Shown here one piece after another: positions 8,000-15,936 of a DNA stretch of 55,790 bases. Every line of letters starts with the position of its first letter. The first letter of the stretch is position 1. Source of the DNA: Burkholderiales bacterium UBA2647 (GTDB taxonomy: Bacteria; Pseudomonadota; Gammaproteobacteria; Burkholderiales; Burkholderiaceae_E); NCBI GenBank assembly GCA_002359635.1, contig DENJ01000111.1, positions 59,425-115,214 on the forward strand, in the 5' to 3' direction. Made by a program: the position numbers and the translations under genes. Below the pieces are notes generated by a model. That model was not told the origin of the DNA. It did not search any database and was given only the letters and a program-made list of their open reading frames with translations.

Positions 8000-9088
8000 A
8001 TGCAAGAAAGCGTTCAAGCCAATGCTTGTGAACATTCACTACGCAAGCGCGAAGCGCGCCGTCAATGGTTCACACAATCCGCTCGCGCCCTGGCGGGCCT
8101 GGGCGCTTCAAGACTGAGCCTTCGCAGCCTGGTGCCGTTGGCGGTTGGTCTTTCGGGACTGGCAGCACCAAGGGCAAGCGACGCGCAGAGTTGGCCAAGC
8201 AAATCGATTCGCCTCGTGGTGCCTTTTGCGCCCGGGGGTACCTCCGAGATTGTGGCACGGGCTGTAGCTGCCGAATTGACCAAGATATTAGGACAATCGG
8301 TTTATGTTGAAAACAAGCCTGGCGGCGCAGGCACGATTGCGATGTCGGAGGTGGGTCGAGCGACGCCCGATGGATACACGCTTATCCTTGGGCATGTGGG
8401 TACCCTGGCGGTCAATCCCTACGCCATGGCCAAGCAAAGTTATGACGTTAATCGCGATTTCCAGCCGGTGGCTCTTTTGGCGCGGGTGCCTAATTTATTC
8501 GTGGTTCACCCCTCGGTACCGGTAAAAAATCTAAAAGAATTCGTTGAACTTGCCAAGAAAAAGCCCGGCGCCTTGAACTACGGTTCAGCAGGTAACGGCA
8601 GCGCAGGGCACTTGGCTTTTGAGTATTTGCAACTCGTTACCGGTGCTGATTTGACGCACATTCCGTATCGCGGTACCGGGCCGCAACTTGTGGATTTGCT
8701 GGCGGGTCGTACCGAAGCCTCCTCAGCAGGTGCGCCGGCCTTATTGCCGCATTTGCGTGAAGGCAAACTCAAGGCGATTGCGGTGGGTATGCCTCAGCGT
8801 ATTGCCGCATTACCCGATGTGCCGACGGTTGCCGAGCAGGGTTATCCCGGTTTTGAAACCTCGCAGTGGTACGGCATCATTGCACCGGCTGCGGTGCCAA
8901 AAGATATTGTGTTGCGTTTATCGCAGGCTGTCGGCGAAGCGATGAAGGCGAGTTCAATTACAGAGCGTTTCGCAAAAGATAACGCTGTTGCAGGGGGCGG
9001 TACCCCCGAAGACTTTGGGCGATTTATCAAAGCCGAGCAGGATCGCTGGTCTACGGTGGTGAAAAAGTCCGGCCTCAAGCTTGATTGA
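8000..9088 (+). CDS. Bug-family periplasmic substrate-binding protein 1 (TctC-like)
   Basis: The 362-residue product is a Bug/TctC receptor of the tripartite tricarboxylate transporter class, binding small carboxylates in the periplasm. A long signal region (residues 1-55, with an Arg-Arg pair before a hydrophobic stretch ending near ASDAQS) precedes the mature start SWPSKSIRLVVPFAPGG, which with the ENKPGGAG and DGYTL motifs is diagnostic. ATG 8000 is preceded by AAAGGA; an in-frame ATG at 7922 lies inside the SDR gene and is rejected. The stop overlaps the tcuA start by one base. No TctA or TctB membrane subunit is encoded nearby, the common arrangement for Bug receptors in Burkholderiales, so it must borrow a permease or act in sensing. 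Confidence 0.93.
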   Translation: MQESVQANACEHSLRKREARRQWFTQSARALAGLGASRLSLRSLVPLAVGLSGLAAPRASDAQSWPSKSIRLVVPFAPGGTSEIVARAVAAELTKILGQSVYVENKPGGAGTIAMSEVGRATPDGYTLILGHVGTLAVNPYAMAKQSYDVNRDFQPVALLARVPNLFVVHPSVPVKNLKEFVELAKKKPGALNYGSAGNGSAGHLAFEYLQLVTGADLTHIPYRGTGPQLVDLLAGRTEASSAGAPALLPHLREGKLKAIAVGMPQRIAALPDVPTVAEQGYPGFETSQWYGIIAPAAVPKDIVLRLSQAVGEAMKASSITERFAKDNAVAGGGTPEDFGRFIKAEQDRWSTVVKKSGLKLD

Positions 9089-10506
9089 TGATGCTTGATG
9101 TTCTTGTGATCGGCGGTGGTAATGCTGCTTTATGCGCGGCCCTTGTGGCCGCTGAGGCAGGTGCCAAAGTCATGCTGCTTGAGGCCTCAGGGCGTGAGGA
9201 GCGGGGAGGCAATTCCATCCATACCCGCAACATTCGTTGCATGCACAACGAGCCGCAGGATGTCTTAACCGAGGCTTATCCTGAAGACGAGTACTTTGAA
9301 GACTTATTGCGGGTGACCAAAGGCATCACCGATGAAGCCCTGGCGCGTGCGGTCATCCGGCAATCGTCAAGTTGTCGCAGCTGGATGCGACATCATGGCG
9401 TTCGATTTCAGCCCTCGCTCGGCGGGACTTTGCACCTTTCGCGAACCAATGCCTTTTTCCTGGGCGGTGGCAAGGCCCTGGTCAATGCTTATTATCGTAG
9501 TGCTGGCAGTCTGGGTATCCAGATTCGATATCAATCACCGGTTGTTGCCTTGGAATGCAAGGGCCAGCGTATCGTCGCGGCGCTGATCGGTGAACCAAGC
9601 GCTGCGGACCGGGATGATGTGACAGCGGATTGGCCAGTGCGTGAGCGCATCGAGGCGAAGTCCATCGTGATTGCGAGCGGTGGTTTTGAGTCGAATATCC
9701 CCTGGCTCACTGAGGCCTGGGGTGAGGCAGCCACAAATTTTCGGATCCGGGGTTGTCGATTTAATCGAGGGCGGGTGCTGCGACAGCTGATCGACGCTGG
9801 TGCCCAGGCTATCGGCGACCCCACGCAATGCCACGCGGTTGCCATTGACGCAAGAGCGCCGCTTTATGACGGCGGGATTGTCACCCGTGTTGACTGTGTG
9901 TCGCTTGGCATCGTGGTGAATACCGCTGGTGAGCGTTTTTACGATGAGGGCGAAGATTTTTGGCCGAAGCGCTATGCGATATGGGGTCGGCTTGTGGCTA
10001 AGCAGCCAGGCCAACTTGCATGGTCGGTGATTGATTCGCAGGCCCACGGTCGCTTCATGCCACCGGTTTTTCCTGGAGAAGAAGCGCAAAGCTTGCCGAA
10101 GCTTGCGCAAAAAATGAAAGTACCGGTTGAGTCCTTCATGAAAACTGTCGAAAGCTATAACGCTTCGGTGGTGCCGGGCCATTTTGATCATGCCGTACTC
10201 GACAACTGTCACACCCAGGGTATCAGTCCGGCCAAAACACATTGGGCCTTGCGCCTTGAAAAGCCACCTTATCGTGCCTACCCCTTGCGGCCTGGCATCA
10301 CCTTCACCTATCTCGGCGTGAAAGTCGATGACCATGCGCAGGTGCTCGGCTTTGACAATGTATACGCAGCCGGTGAGATCATGGCGGGTAACGTACTCGG
10401 ACAGGGTTATGTTGCCGGCATCGGTATGACGATTGGTACGATTTTCGGGCGAATCGCCGGCGAAAAGGCCGCCGCTCAGGCGCTTGCAAAGCGCGCCCCA
10501 AGTTGA
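9088..10506 (+). CDS. tcuA: FAD-dependent tricarballylate dehydrogenase TcuA-like
   Basis: The 472-residue flavoprotein belongs to the fumarate reductase/succinate dehydrogenase flavoprotein family and resembles TcuA, which oxidises tricarballylate to cis-aconitate. The Rossmann motif VIGGGNAALCAALVAAEAG and ESNIPWL are at the expected places; GERFYDEGEDF and the C-terminal GITFTYLGVKVD, YAAGEIMAGN, GQGYVAG match the FAD-binding family end. ATG 9088 overlaps the upstream Bug stop (TGATG), indicating coupling. The downstream gene encodes the matching electron-transfer partner TcuB, which supports the assignment. TcuA from Salmonella is a slightly similar length (about 467). The exact substrate could be a related tricarboxylate; the neighbouring Bug receptors suggest uptake of it from the environment. 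Confidence 0.88.
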   Translation: MMLDVLVIGGGNAALCAALVAAEAGAKVMLLEASGREERGGNSIHTRNIRCMHNEPQDVLTEAYPEDEYFEDLLRVTKGITDEALARAVIRQSSSCRSWMRHHGVRFQPSLGGTLHLSRTNAFFLGGGKALVNAYYRSAGSLGIQIRYQSPVVALECKGQRIVAALIGEPSAADRDDVTADWPVRERIEAKSIVIASGGFESNIPWLTEAWGEAATNFRIRGCRFNRGRVLRQLIDAGAQAIGDPTQCHAVAIDARAPLYDGGIVTRVDCVSLGIVVNTAGERFYDEGEDFWPKRYAIWGRLVAKQPGQLAWSVIDSQAHGRFMPPVFPGEEAQSLPKLAQKMKVPVESFMKTVESYNASVVPGHFDHAVLDNCHTQGISPAKTHWALRLEKPPYRAYPLRPGITFTYLGVKVDDHAQVLGFDNVYAAGEIMAGNVLGQGYVAGIGMTIGTIFGRIAGEKAAAQALAKRAPS

Positions 10507-10516
10507 GGTAATACCC

Positions 10517-11641
10517 GTGAATGAAGCATTGAGATTTCGCAGCATCATGATAAGCCCGGCTCAAGCTGAGGGGGCAAGAGTGATGGGGATTTGTAATTCC
10601 TGCAGGTATTGCGAAGGGTTTTGTGCGGTGTTTCCAGCGATGGAGCGACGCCTCGACTTTAAGGCGACCGATATGGATTACCTTGCGAATCTATGCCACA
10701 ACTGCGGTGCTTGTTATCACGCCTGCCAATATGCACCACCTCATGAATTTGCACTCAATGTTCCGCAAGCGATGGCGAAAATTCGCAAAGAAAGCTACGC
10801 GCGCTATGCGTGGCCATCGTCCCTCGGACAGTTGTACCAGCGTCAGGGTTTTGCACTTTCCATAGCCTTGGTGTTTGCCTTTGCCGTGGTGATGTTTGTA
10901 GCGAACGCCCTCATCGGTTCCACCGCTGTTCAGGGGCAGCAATCCTTTTACGCTGTCATGCCCCATGAAACGATGGTTGTTTTATTTGGATCGAGTTTCT
11001 TCTTCGCCGTGCTGGCAATGAGCGTCGCTGCAATTCGGTTTTGGCGTGAGCAGGCGGTACCGAATCAGCCTGGCGCTTCTCAGGAGAGTGTGTCGGCAAT
11101 AGCAAGGCTACGGTATTTAGATGGCGGTGGTGATGGCTGTGTTGAGCAGAACGATGCACCAAGTCTTGCCCGCAGACATTTACACCATGCGAGCTTTTAT
11201 GGTTTTTTGCTTTGCTTTGCGTCGACATCGGTTGCCACGGTTTATCACTACGGTTTTGGCTGGAAGGCGCCCTACGATGTGTTGAGCCTGCCGGTTATTT
11301 TGGGCACACTTGGCGGCATCCTGATGTGTCTTGGCACAGCAGGTCTGTTGGTGTTGCGAATCAGGCGCGATCCAAGGCTTGGTGACCCCGAGCAGTTTCC
11401 CATGGATGTTGGCTTTGTCAGCCTCTTGTTCCTGGTCGCTTTCACCGGGCTGGTACTCCTGATATTGCGCGACAGCGAGGCAATGCGAGCGAGTTTAATC
11501 GTGCATTTAGCGACGGTCATGGCATTTTTCCTGCTCATGCCTTACTCAAAGTTTGTTCATGGTCTTTTCCGAGGTCTTGCGATACTCAAGCACCACCGCG
11601 AGCAAAAAACGCCTAATCCCCTAGGACTTGCAGAAGGTTAG
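10517..11641 (+). CDS. tcuB: tricarballylate utilisation electron-transfer protein TcuB (CitB-like)
   Basis: The 374-residue protein is an iron-sulfur membrane protein that reoxidises the TcuA flavin and passes electrons to quinone. Two CxxCxxCxxxC clusters are seen near the N terminus: CNSCRYCEGFC and CHNCGACYHAC, consistent with two [4Fe-4S] centres; hydrophobic helices follow, with His residues (for example RRHLHHASFYGF) that could bind heme. GTG 10517 is the likely start, 10 bases after tcuA ends and preceded by TGAGGTAAT; ATG 10547 is the alternative. The longer frame reaching back into tcuA is not credible. Gap to the next Bug gene is two bases. This pairing is the strongest evidence for the tricarballylate-type pathway. 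Confidence 0.88.
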   Translation: MNEALRFRSIMISPAQAEGARVMGICNSCRYCEGFCAVFPAMERRLDFKATDMDYLANLCHNCGACYHACQYAPPHEFALNVPQAMAKIRKESYARYAWPSSLGQLYQRQGFALSIALVFAFAVVMFVANALIGSTAVQGQQSFYAVMPHETMVVLFGSSFFFAVLAMSVAAIRFWREQAVPNQPGASQESVSAIARLRYLDGGGDGCVEQNDAPSLARRHLHHASFYGFLLCFASTSVATVYHYGFGWKAPYDVLSLPVILGTLGGILMCLGTAGLLVLRIRRDPRLGDPEQFPMDVGFVSLLFLVAFTGLVLLILRDSEAMRASLIVHLATVMAFFLLMPYSKFVHGLFRGLAILKHHREQKTPNPLGLAEG

Positions 11642-11643
11642 CT

Positions 11644-12729
11644 ATGTCTCACAGTAACTCGCGTCGCACGATCATCGGCGCACTTCCTTTGCTTACAGGC
11701 GTAGGCGCAAGCGCGCGAACCGCTGGCCTCAGTGCATTCGCCGGCGGCCTTGCTTCGCTCGCTGGCGGCCTAAGTGCGCTCGCAACAACTGGTATGTCTG
11801 CTGTCCAGGCACAATCGTCTTGGCCCACAAAACCGGTTCGTCTGGTGATTCCATTTCCTGCGGGCGGAGCGACCGATATTATTGGAAGAACACTTGCAGC
11901 ACGCTTATCGATGTCGCTCGGTCAACAGGTGGTTATTGAAAATAAGCCTGGTGCTGGCGGTGTGATCGGCGCCGACGCGGTGGCAAAGTCGGCACCAGAC
12001 GGCTATAGCATCGTCTTGGCAACGGGGTCCACGCACTCGGTTGGTCCGGCGTTGAATCCAAAGCTGCCTTATCAAGCCGATAAAGATTTTTTGCCGATTG
12101 TTCATGTGGCAACGGCCCCGAGTGTGATGGTCACTGGCGCATCGTTTCCCGTGAACCATATCAAGGAGATGGTTGACTTACTTAAACGTAGTCCCGGTAA
12201 GTACAACTTTGGTTCAAGTGGTATCGGGACTTACCCCCACCTGTCAGCCGAAATGTTTAAGTGGCGCGCCGGGGGTCTCTTCGTGGTTCATATTCCCTAT
12301 CGCGGTACGGGGCTGGTGATTACTGACTTGGTTGCCGGGCAAATTGCCTTTCTGATGGATTCGGTGGTCTCTGCCCAAAGTCATATTCGTGACGGCAAGA
12401 TCAAACCTCTGGCGGTTACCGGCACAAAACGTAGCCAAAGCTTACCCCAGGTTCCGACTTTTGCTGAGGTGGGTATTGACGGGATGAATATCTCTAACTG
12501 GTTCGGTATGCTTGGTCCGGCGGGCATACCGGCTGAGATTGCAGCCCGGATCAATCGAGAGGTCAACGCGGCGCTTAAGGCGCCTGATGTGATTGAACGC
12601 CTCACGCGCGCGGGTGCAGAGCCGATAGGTGGGTCACCAGAAGCCTTTAAGTCTGTTATTCGTAGCGAATATGAAAACTGGAAAGCCTTAATCGCCCGGG
12701 CCGGTATCAAAGCGGAGTCTGGCGCCTAG
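11644..12729 (+). CDS. Bug-family periplasmic substrate-binding protein 2 (TctC-like)
   Basis: The 361-residue protein is a second Bug receptor. Its mature part starts near SSWPTKPVRLVIPFPAGG (about residue 59) and contains ENKPGAGG, DGYS and IPYRGTG, the family markers. The signal region is unusually long, begins with a Tat-like SRRTIIG motif and contains an A/G/S/L-rich part with the similar units AGGLASL and AGGLSAL. It begins two bases after the tcuB stop with AGAAGG as likely ribosome-binding site, so it is co-transcribed. Two receptors around tcuAB suggest a broadened or two-substrate uptake system, or a second receptor for signalling. No permease is adjacent. Confidence 0.92.
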   Translation: MSHSNSRRTIIGALPLLTGVGASARTAGLSAFAGGLASLAGGLSALATTGMSAVQAQSSWPTKPVRLVIPFPAGGATDIIGRTLAARLSMSLGQQVVIENKPGAGGVIGADAVAKSAPDGYSIVLATGSTHSVGPALNPKLPYQADKDFLPIVHVATAPSVMVTGASFPVNHIKEMVDLLKRSPGKYNFGSSGIGTYPHLSAEMFKWRAGGLFVVHIPYRGTGLVITDLVAGQIAFLMDSVVSAQSHIRDGKIKPLAVTGTKRSQSLPQVPTFAEVGIDGMNISNWFGMLGPAGIPAEIAARINREVNAALKAPDVIERLTRAGAEPIGGSPEAFKSVIRSEYENWKALIARAGIKAESGA

Positions 12730-12766
12730 GATTGAGTGCTCAAGACAGCCATGAGGCGAACGAGAG

Positions 12767-13831
12767 ATGAGATTCGAGGCTGAGAAACTGAGCCAGGCCT
12801 TGCAAGCAATTGCTGCCTGCGAAAGTCCCTGGTCACGCGACAACAGTCCGCCCTGGGGAATTCATGATGCGGATCCGCCGCCCTACAACCGACTCTACGG
12901 TCCGGTTTATCCGCGAGGTGGTGTTAGCGCCATCGTGTTTCATCAAGGGGAATGCCGAGCCCAGGTTGGTGATGTTCACCGCGCTGACCTCACGTTTAGC
13001 GTGGCCAAGACATATCTCGCCCTGCTCGCCGGCATCGCCCATGATCAGGGCCTGCTGCCCGATGTGCATGAACCGGTTTACCGGCGATGTCCAGGTATTG
13101 GTTTTGATGAAGCAGGCATGCGGCGTATCACCTGGGAGCACTTGCTGCAGCAAACCAGCGAATGGGAAGGTACATGCCTGGGTATTCCTGAGCAGGTTGA
13201 CCGGTATCGCTGGCTAAGCTACCAGCCTGGTTCACCCGTGGGCCAAAAAGGCGATCCGCGTCCGCTTGGAGAACCTGGTTCTTATTTTGAGTATAACGAT
13301 GTAAGAATCAATCAACTGTCACTGGCCTTGTTACACTTATTCAAACGACCCTTACCCGAGATTTTCGAAGAAACTATCTTGACGCCCTGTGAATGCAGCG
13401 ATCCCTTTCGCTGGGACAGCTATCAGCAGGGCCTCACGCTCGTCGATGGTCAGACCATGTTGTCGGTGCCTGGCGGCAGTCACTGGGGAGGCGGCGTATC
13501 AATCTCGGCCATGGATCAAGCTCGCATCGGGCTAATGATGATGCGGCAAGGTGAGACCTCGACCGGTGTCCGGGTTGTTTCTCGGCAGTGGATCGAGGCG
13601 ATGCAAACACCATGTGTTGTAGCGCCATTTTATGGCTACCTGGTTTGGCTCAATCGGCTGGGTAGCCTTTTCAGAAGTGCGCCGCGCAGCTCTTGGTTTG
13701 CGCTCGGTGCGGGCTCGTCGGTGACCTGGATCGACCAAAGCCTCGCATTGGTCGTGATCATGCGTTGGATCGATGCTTCGAGAACGAACGACTGTATCGA
13801 GATGATCATGAGTTCAATTGTTTCTGAATAA
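12767..13831 (+). CDS. serine hydrolase of the beta-lactamase/class C family
   Basis: The 354-residue protein has the class C beta-lactamase/esterase fold. The SxxK nucleophile motif is SVAK at residues 78-81 in TFSVAKTYLALLAG, and the second motif position reads YND at about 176-178 (where YxN is usual). No clear signal peptide is seen, so it is likely cytoplasmic. The gene lies 37 bases downstream of the Bug 2 gene and is probably the last gene of the tcu-type operon. Substrate is unknown: hydrolysis of an ester or amide of the imported carboxylate is a reasonable inference. Its 3' end overlaps the convergent alpha/beta hydrolase by 26 bases. Confidence 0.83.
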   Translation: MRFEAEKLSQALQAIAACESPWSRDNSPPWGIHDADPPPYNRLYGPVYPRGGVSAIVFHQGECRAQVGDVHRADLTFSVAKTYLALLAGIAHDQGLLPDVHEPVYRRCPGIGFDEAGMRRITWEHLLQQTSEWEGTCLGIPEQVDRYRWLSYQPGSPVGQKGDPRPLGEPGSYFEYNDVRINQLSLALLHLFKRPLPEIFEETILTPCECSDPFRWDSYQQGLTLVDGQTMLSVPGGSHWGGGVSISAMDQARIGLMMMRQGETSTGVRVVSRQWIEAMQTPCVVAPFYGYLVWLNRLGSLFRSAPRSSWFALGAGSSVTWIDQSLALVVIMRWIDASRTNDCIEMIMSSIVSE

Positions 13832-14642
13832 AGTCACTGATCTTATCGGTCATTCCTAAGTCTTTGTCGAGATGAGGGCTGTGACCACCGCGTTCAAGGC
13901 GCAAGCACCTTGGATGGTTCAGGTTTTCTTCGATCGCCTCGAGTTGAGCCATCGTGCCATAGGCGTCATCCCGGGCTTGAATCGCCAGAACCGGCGAGTC
14001 GATCGATCTCAGCCGGTCTCGAATATCCCAGCTTTTAAAGGCCTGACTTAACCAGACGGTCGACCAAGCCTGAAGCAGTGATTCGCTTCGTGGATGGTAT
14101 TTGCTAAGTGCGCTCAGCAATGATGCTTTGCGTTCGCTTTCCAAGAGCGAATAGATTGCGTCGCGACAGATCGATTCGACAAACACATGCGCTGCGATGC
14201 AGATCAGTGCCCGGGGTCGAAGTGCGCCCGCCGCAAGCAAGGCAATGCTCGCCCCATCGCTATGTCCCAGCAAAATTGGATCTTTGATCGACAGGGCATT
14301 TAAGAAAGCTGGCAGCAAAAAGTCTGCCTCTTCGTGCATGAATTGAACAGGCCAGGGTCCAAGTCTCGTGCTTGATGCCCCATAACCGACTCTTTCAAAG
14401 GCAATCACCTTAAGCTTTGTGTTTTGATGCAGCGCAGACGGCACGTGACGCCATTGCCTGATGCTTCCAAGACCTTCGTGCAACAACACCATTGAAGGGT
14501 CAAGCGCCGATGTTGTCTTGCCCCAGCTTGCCCAACGCAGGCTCACCGGATTTTGAAAAGCTGCACAAGCCGAAGACAATGGAAGTATGACTTGGCCGAT
14601 TTCATCGGGCTCGATAGAGACGGGGAACAGGGAGACAGCCAT
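13806..14642 (-). CDS. alpha/beta-fold hydrolase
   Basis: The 278-residue product is an alpha/beta hydrolase. The oxyanion-hole segment is LLHEGLGSIRQW, the nucleophile elbow is GHSDG (ILLGHSDGASIALLAAG), and the acid and base are likely in AIQARDDAYG and ERGGHSPHL. It has no signal peptide. The most plausible start is ATG 14642, whose CAT on the plus strand overlaps the ATG of hmgA in a shared CATG; a clear Shine-Dalgarno is lacking, so an internal TTG/GTG start is not excluded. The 3' end overlaps the convergent serine hydrolase. The function is unassigned; being back-to-back with hmgA suggests aromatic-ester or pathway-intermediate hydrolysis, which is an inference. Confidence 0.83.
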   Translation of the reverse strand: MAVSLFPVSIEPDEIGQVILPLSSACAAFQNPVSLRWASWGKTTSALDPSMVLLHEGLGSIRQWRHVPSALHQNTKLKVIAFERVGYGASSTRLGPWPVQFMHEEADFLLPAFLNALSIKDPILLGHSDGASIALLAAGALRPRALICIAAHVFVESICRDAIYSLLESERKASLLSALSKYHPRSESLLQAWSTVWLSQAFKSWDIRDRLRSIDSPVLAIQARDDAYGTMAQLEAIEENLNHPRCLRLERGGHSPHLDKDLGMTDKISDFIQKQLNS

Positions 14643-15936
14643 GAAACAAGCATACATGACAGGATTCGGCAATGAATTTGCCACCGAAGCTTTAGCGGGT
14701 GCGCTACCCCAGGGCCGCAATTCACCGCAGCGACCTGCCTTTGGTCTTTATCCTGAACAAATCTCAGGCACTGCGTTTACGGCGCCAAGAGACCGAAACT
14801 TACGCAGCTGGATGTATCGCATCTTGCCGTCGGTGCGTCACGGCTCTTACCAACCCTGGCAGCACCCGACCGCGTTGAATTCGCCGGCACAATGGCCTGT
14901 GTCGCCCGAGCAAGCACGTTGGAATCCGCCGGCGATGGCTCAGGGTGCCTGTGACTGGATATCGTCGCTCAAGCGAATGGCACTCAACGGGTCTGCCGCC
15001 AGCAAGCAAGGGGCCAGTATTTATCTCTATGCCATGAACGCTTCAATGGACGAGCGCTTCTTCCAGTCGGCTGATGGCGAATGGTTGATCATTCCCCAGG
15101 CAGGGGATCTGGCGATCCATACAGAGTTTGGTCAACTGGATATTGCACCAGGATTGATTGCAGTTATACCGCGCGGGATACGATTCCAGGTCAATCCTGC
15201 GTCGGGGATGGCCAGGGGATATGCTTGCGAAAATTGGGGAGCGCCCTTTCGTTTACCTGAGCTCGGGCCGATCGGCTCAAATGGTCTGGCAAACCCGAGA
15301 GATTTTGAATATCCCGTGGCGGCTTTTGTCGATAAGCCGGGTTCGTATCAGTTGATCAGCAAAATACTCGATGGCTTTTGGGTTTGTGAGCTGCCAGCCC
15401 ACCCGATGAATGTTGTCGCCTGGCATGGGAACTATGCACCCTATCGCTATCATTTAAAGCGCTTTAATACGATCAACACCGTCAGTTTTGATCACCCGGA
15501 CCCCTCTATTTTCACGGTGCTCAACTCGCCTACCGACAACCCCGGTACCTCGAATTTAGACTTTGTTATTTTTCCTGATCGATGGATGGTCGCAGAAGAT
15601 AGCTTTCGACCGCCATGGTTTCATCGAAATGTGATGAGCGAGTATATGGGTCTGATCGAGGGTGCTTATGATGCTAAAGGAGAGGGCTTCAGCCCAGGAT
15701 GTTCAAGTCTTCATAACTGCATGAGTGCACACGGTCCTGATGCGCACGCGGTGCAACAAGCAAGCGCCGCTGTGCTCGCACCCCACAAGCAAAGCGGCAC
15801 ACTTGCCTTTATGCTCGAGAGTTCACTCGTTTTCCAGCCCACCGAGTTTGCCCTGCACGGGGGCTTGCGTCAGAGCGACTACCTGGCTTGTTGGCAAAGC
15901 CTGCAAAGCCGCTTCCACGGTTCGACGTTGACCTAG
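14641..15936 (+). CDS. hmgA: homogentisate 1,2-dioxygenase
   Basis: The 431-residue product matches homogentisate 1,2-dioxygenase, the Fe(II) enzyme that cleaves homogentisate to maleylacetoacetate in tyrosine and phenylalanine degradation. The family opening YMTGFGNEFATEALAGALP, GRNSPQRPAFGLYPEQISG, the metal-site segment NVVAWHGNYAPYRYHLKRF and PPWFHRNVMSEYMGLIEG are present, and length is as expected. AGGGAG at 14629-14634 supports ATG 14641. The usual partners (maleylacetoacetate isomerase, fumarylacetoacetase, 4-HPPD) are not in the window; a divergent alpha/beta hydrolase is. The 3' end overlaps the convergent helicase by 128 bases. Any hmgA promoter must lie inside the upstream hydrolase gene. 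Confidence 0.97.
   Translation: MKQAYMTGFGNEFATEALAGALPQGRNSPQRPAFGLYPEQISGTAFTAPRDRNLRSWMYRILPSVRHGSYQPWQHPTALNSPAQWPVSPEQARWNPPAMAQGACDWISSLKRMALNGSAASKQGASIYLYAMNASMDERFFQSADGEWLIIPQAGDLAIHTEFGQLDIAPGLIAVIPRGIRFQVNPASGMARGYACENWGAPFRLPELGPIGSNGLANPRDFEYPVAAFVDKPGSYQLISKILDGFWVCELPAHPMNVVAWHGNYAPYRYHLKRFNTINTVSFDHPDPSIFTVLNSPTDNPGTSNLDFVIFPDRWMVAEDSFRPPWFHRNVMSEYMGLIEGAYDAKGEGFSPGCSSLHNCMSAHGPDAHAVQQASAAVLAPHKQSGTLAFMLESSLVFQPTEFALHGGLRQSDYLACWQSLQSRFHGSTLT

Noticed and set aside
7922..8000. Upstream extension of the Bug 1 gene into the SDR gene
   Set aside because: The extension lacks a signal-peptide appearance and the start at 8000 has a good ribosome-binding site.
9535..10548. Long minus-strand open frame opposite tcuA
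   Set aside because: It lies wholly antisense to a well-supported flavoprotein gene, has no family features and is explained by the mirrored codon composition of GC-rich DNA.
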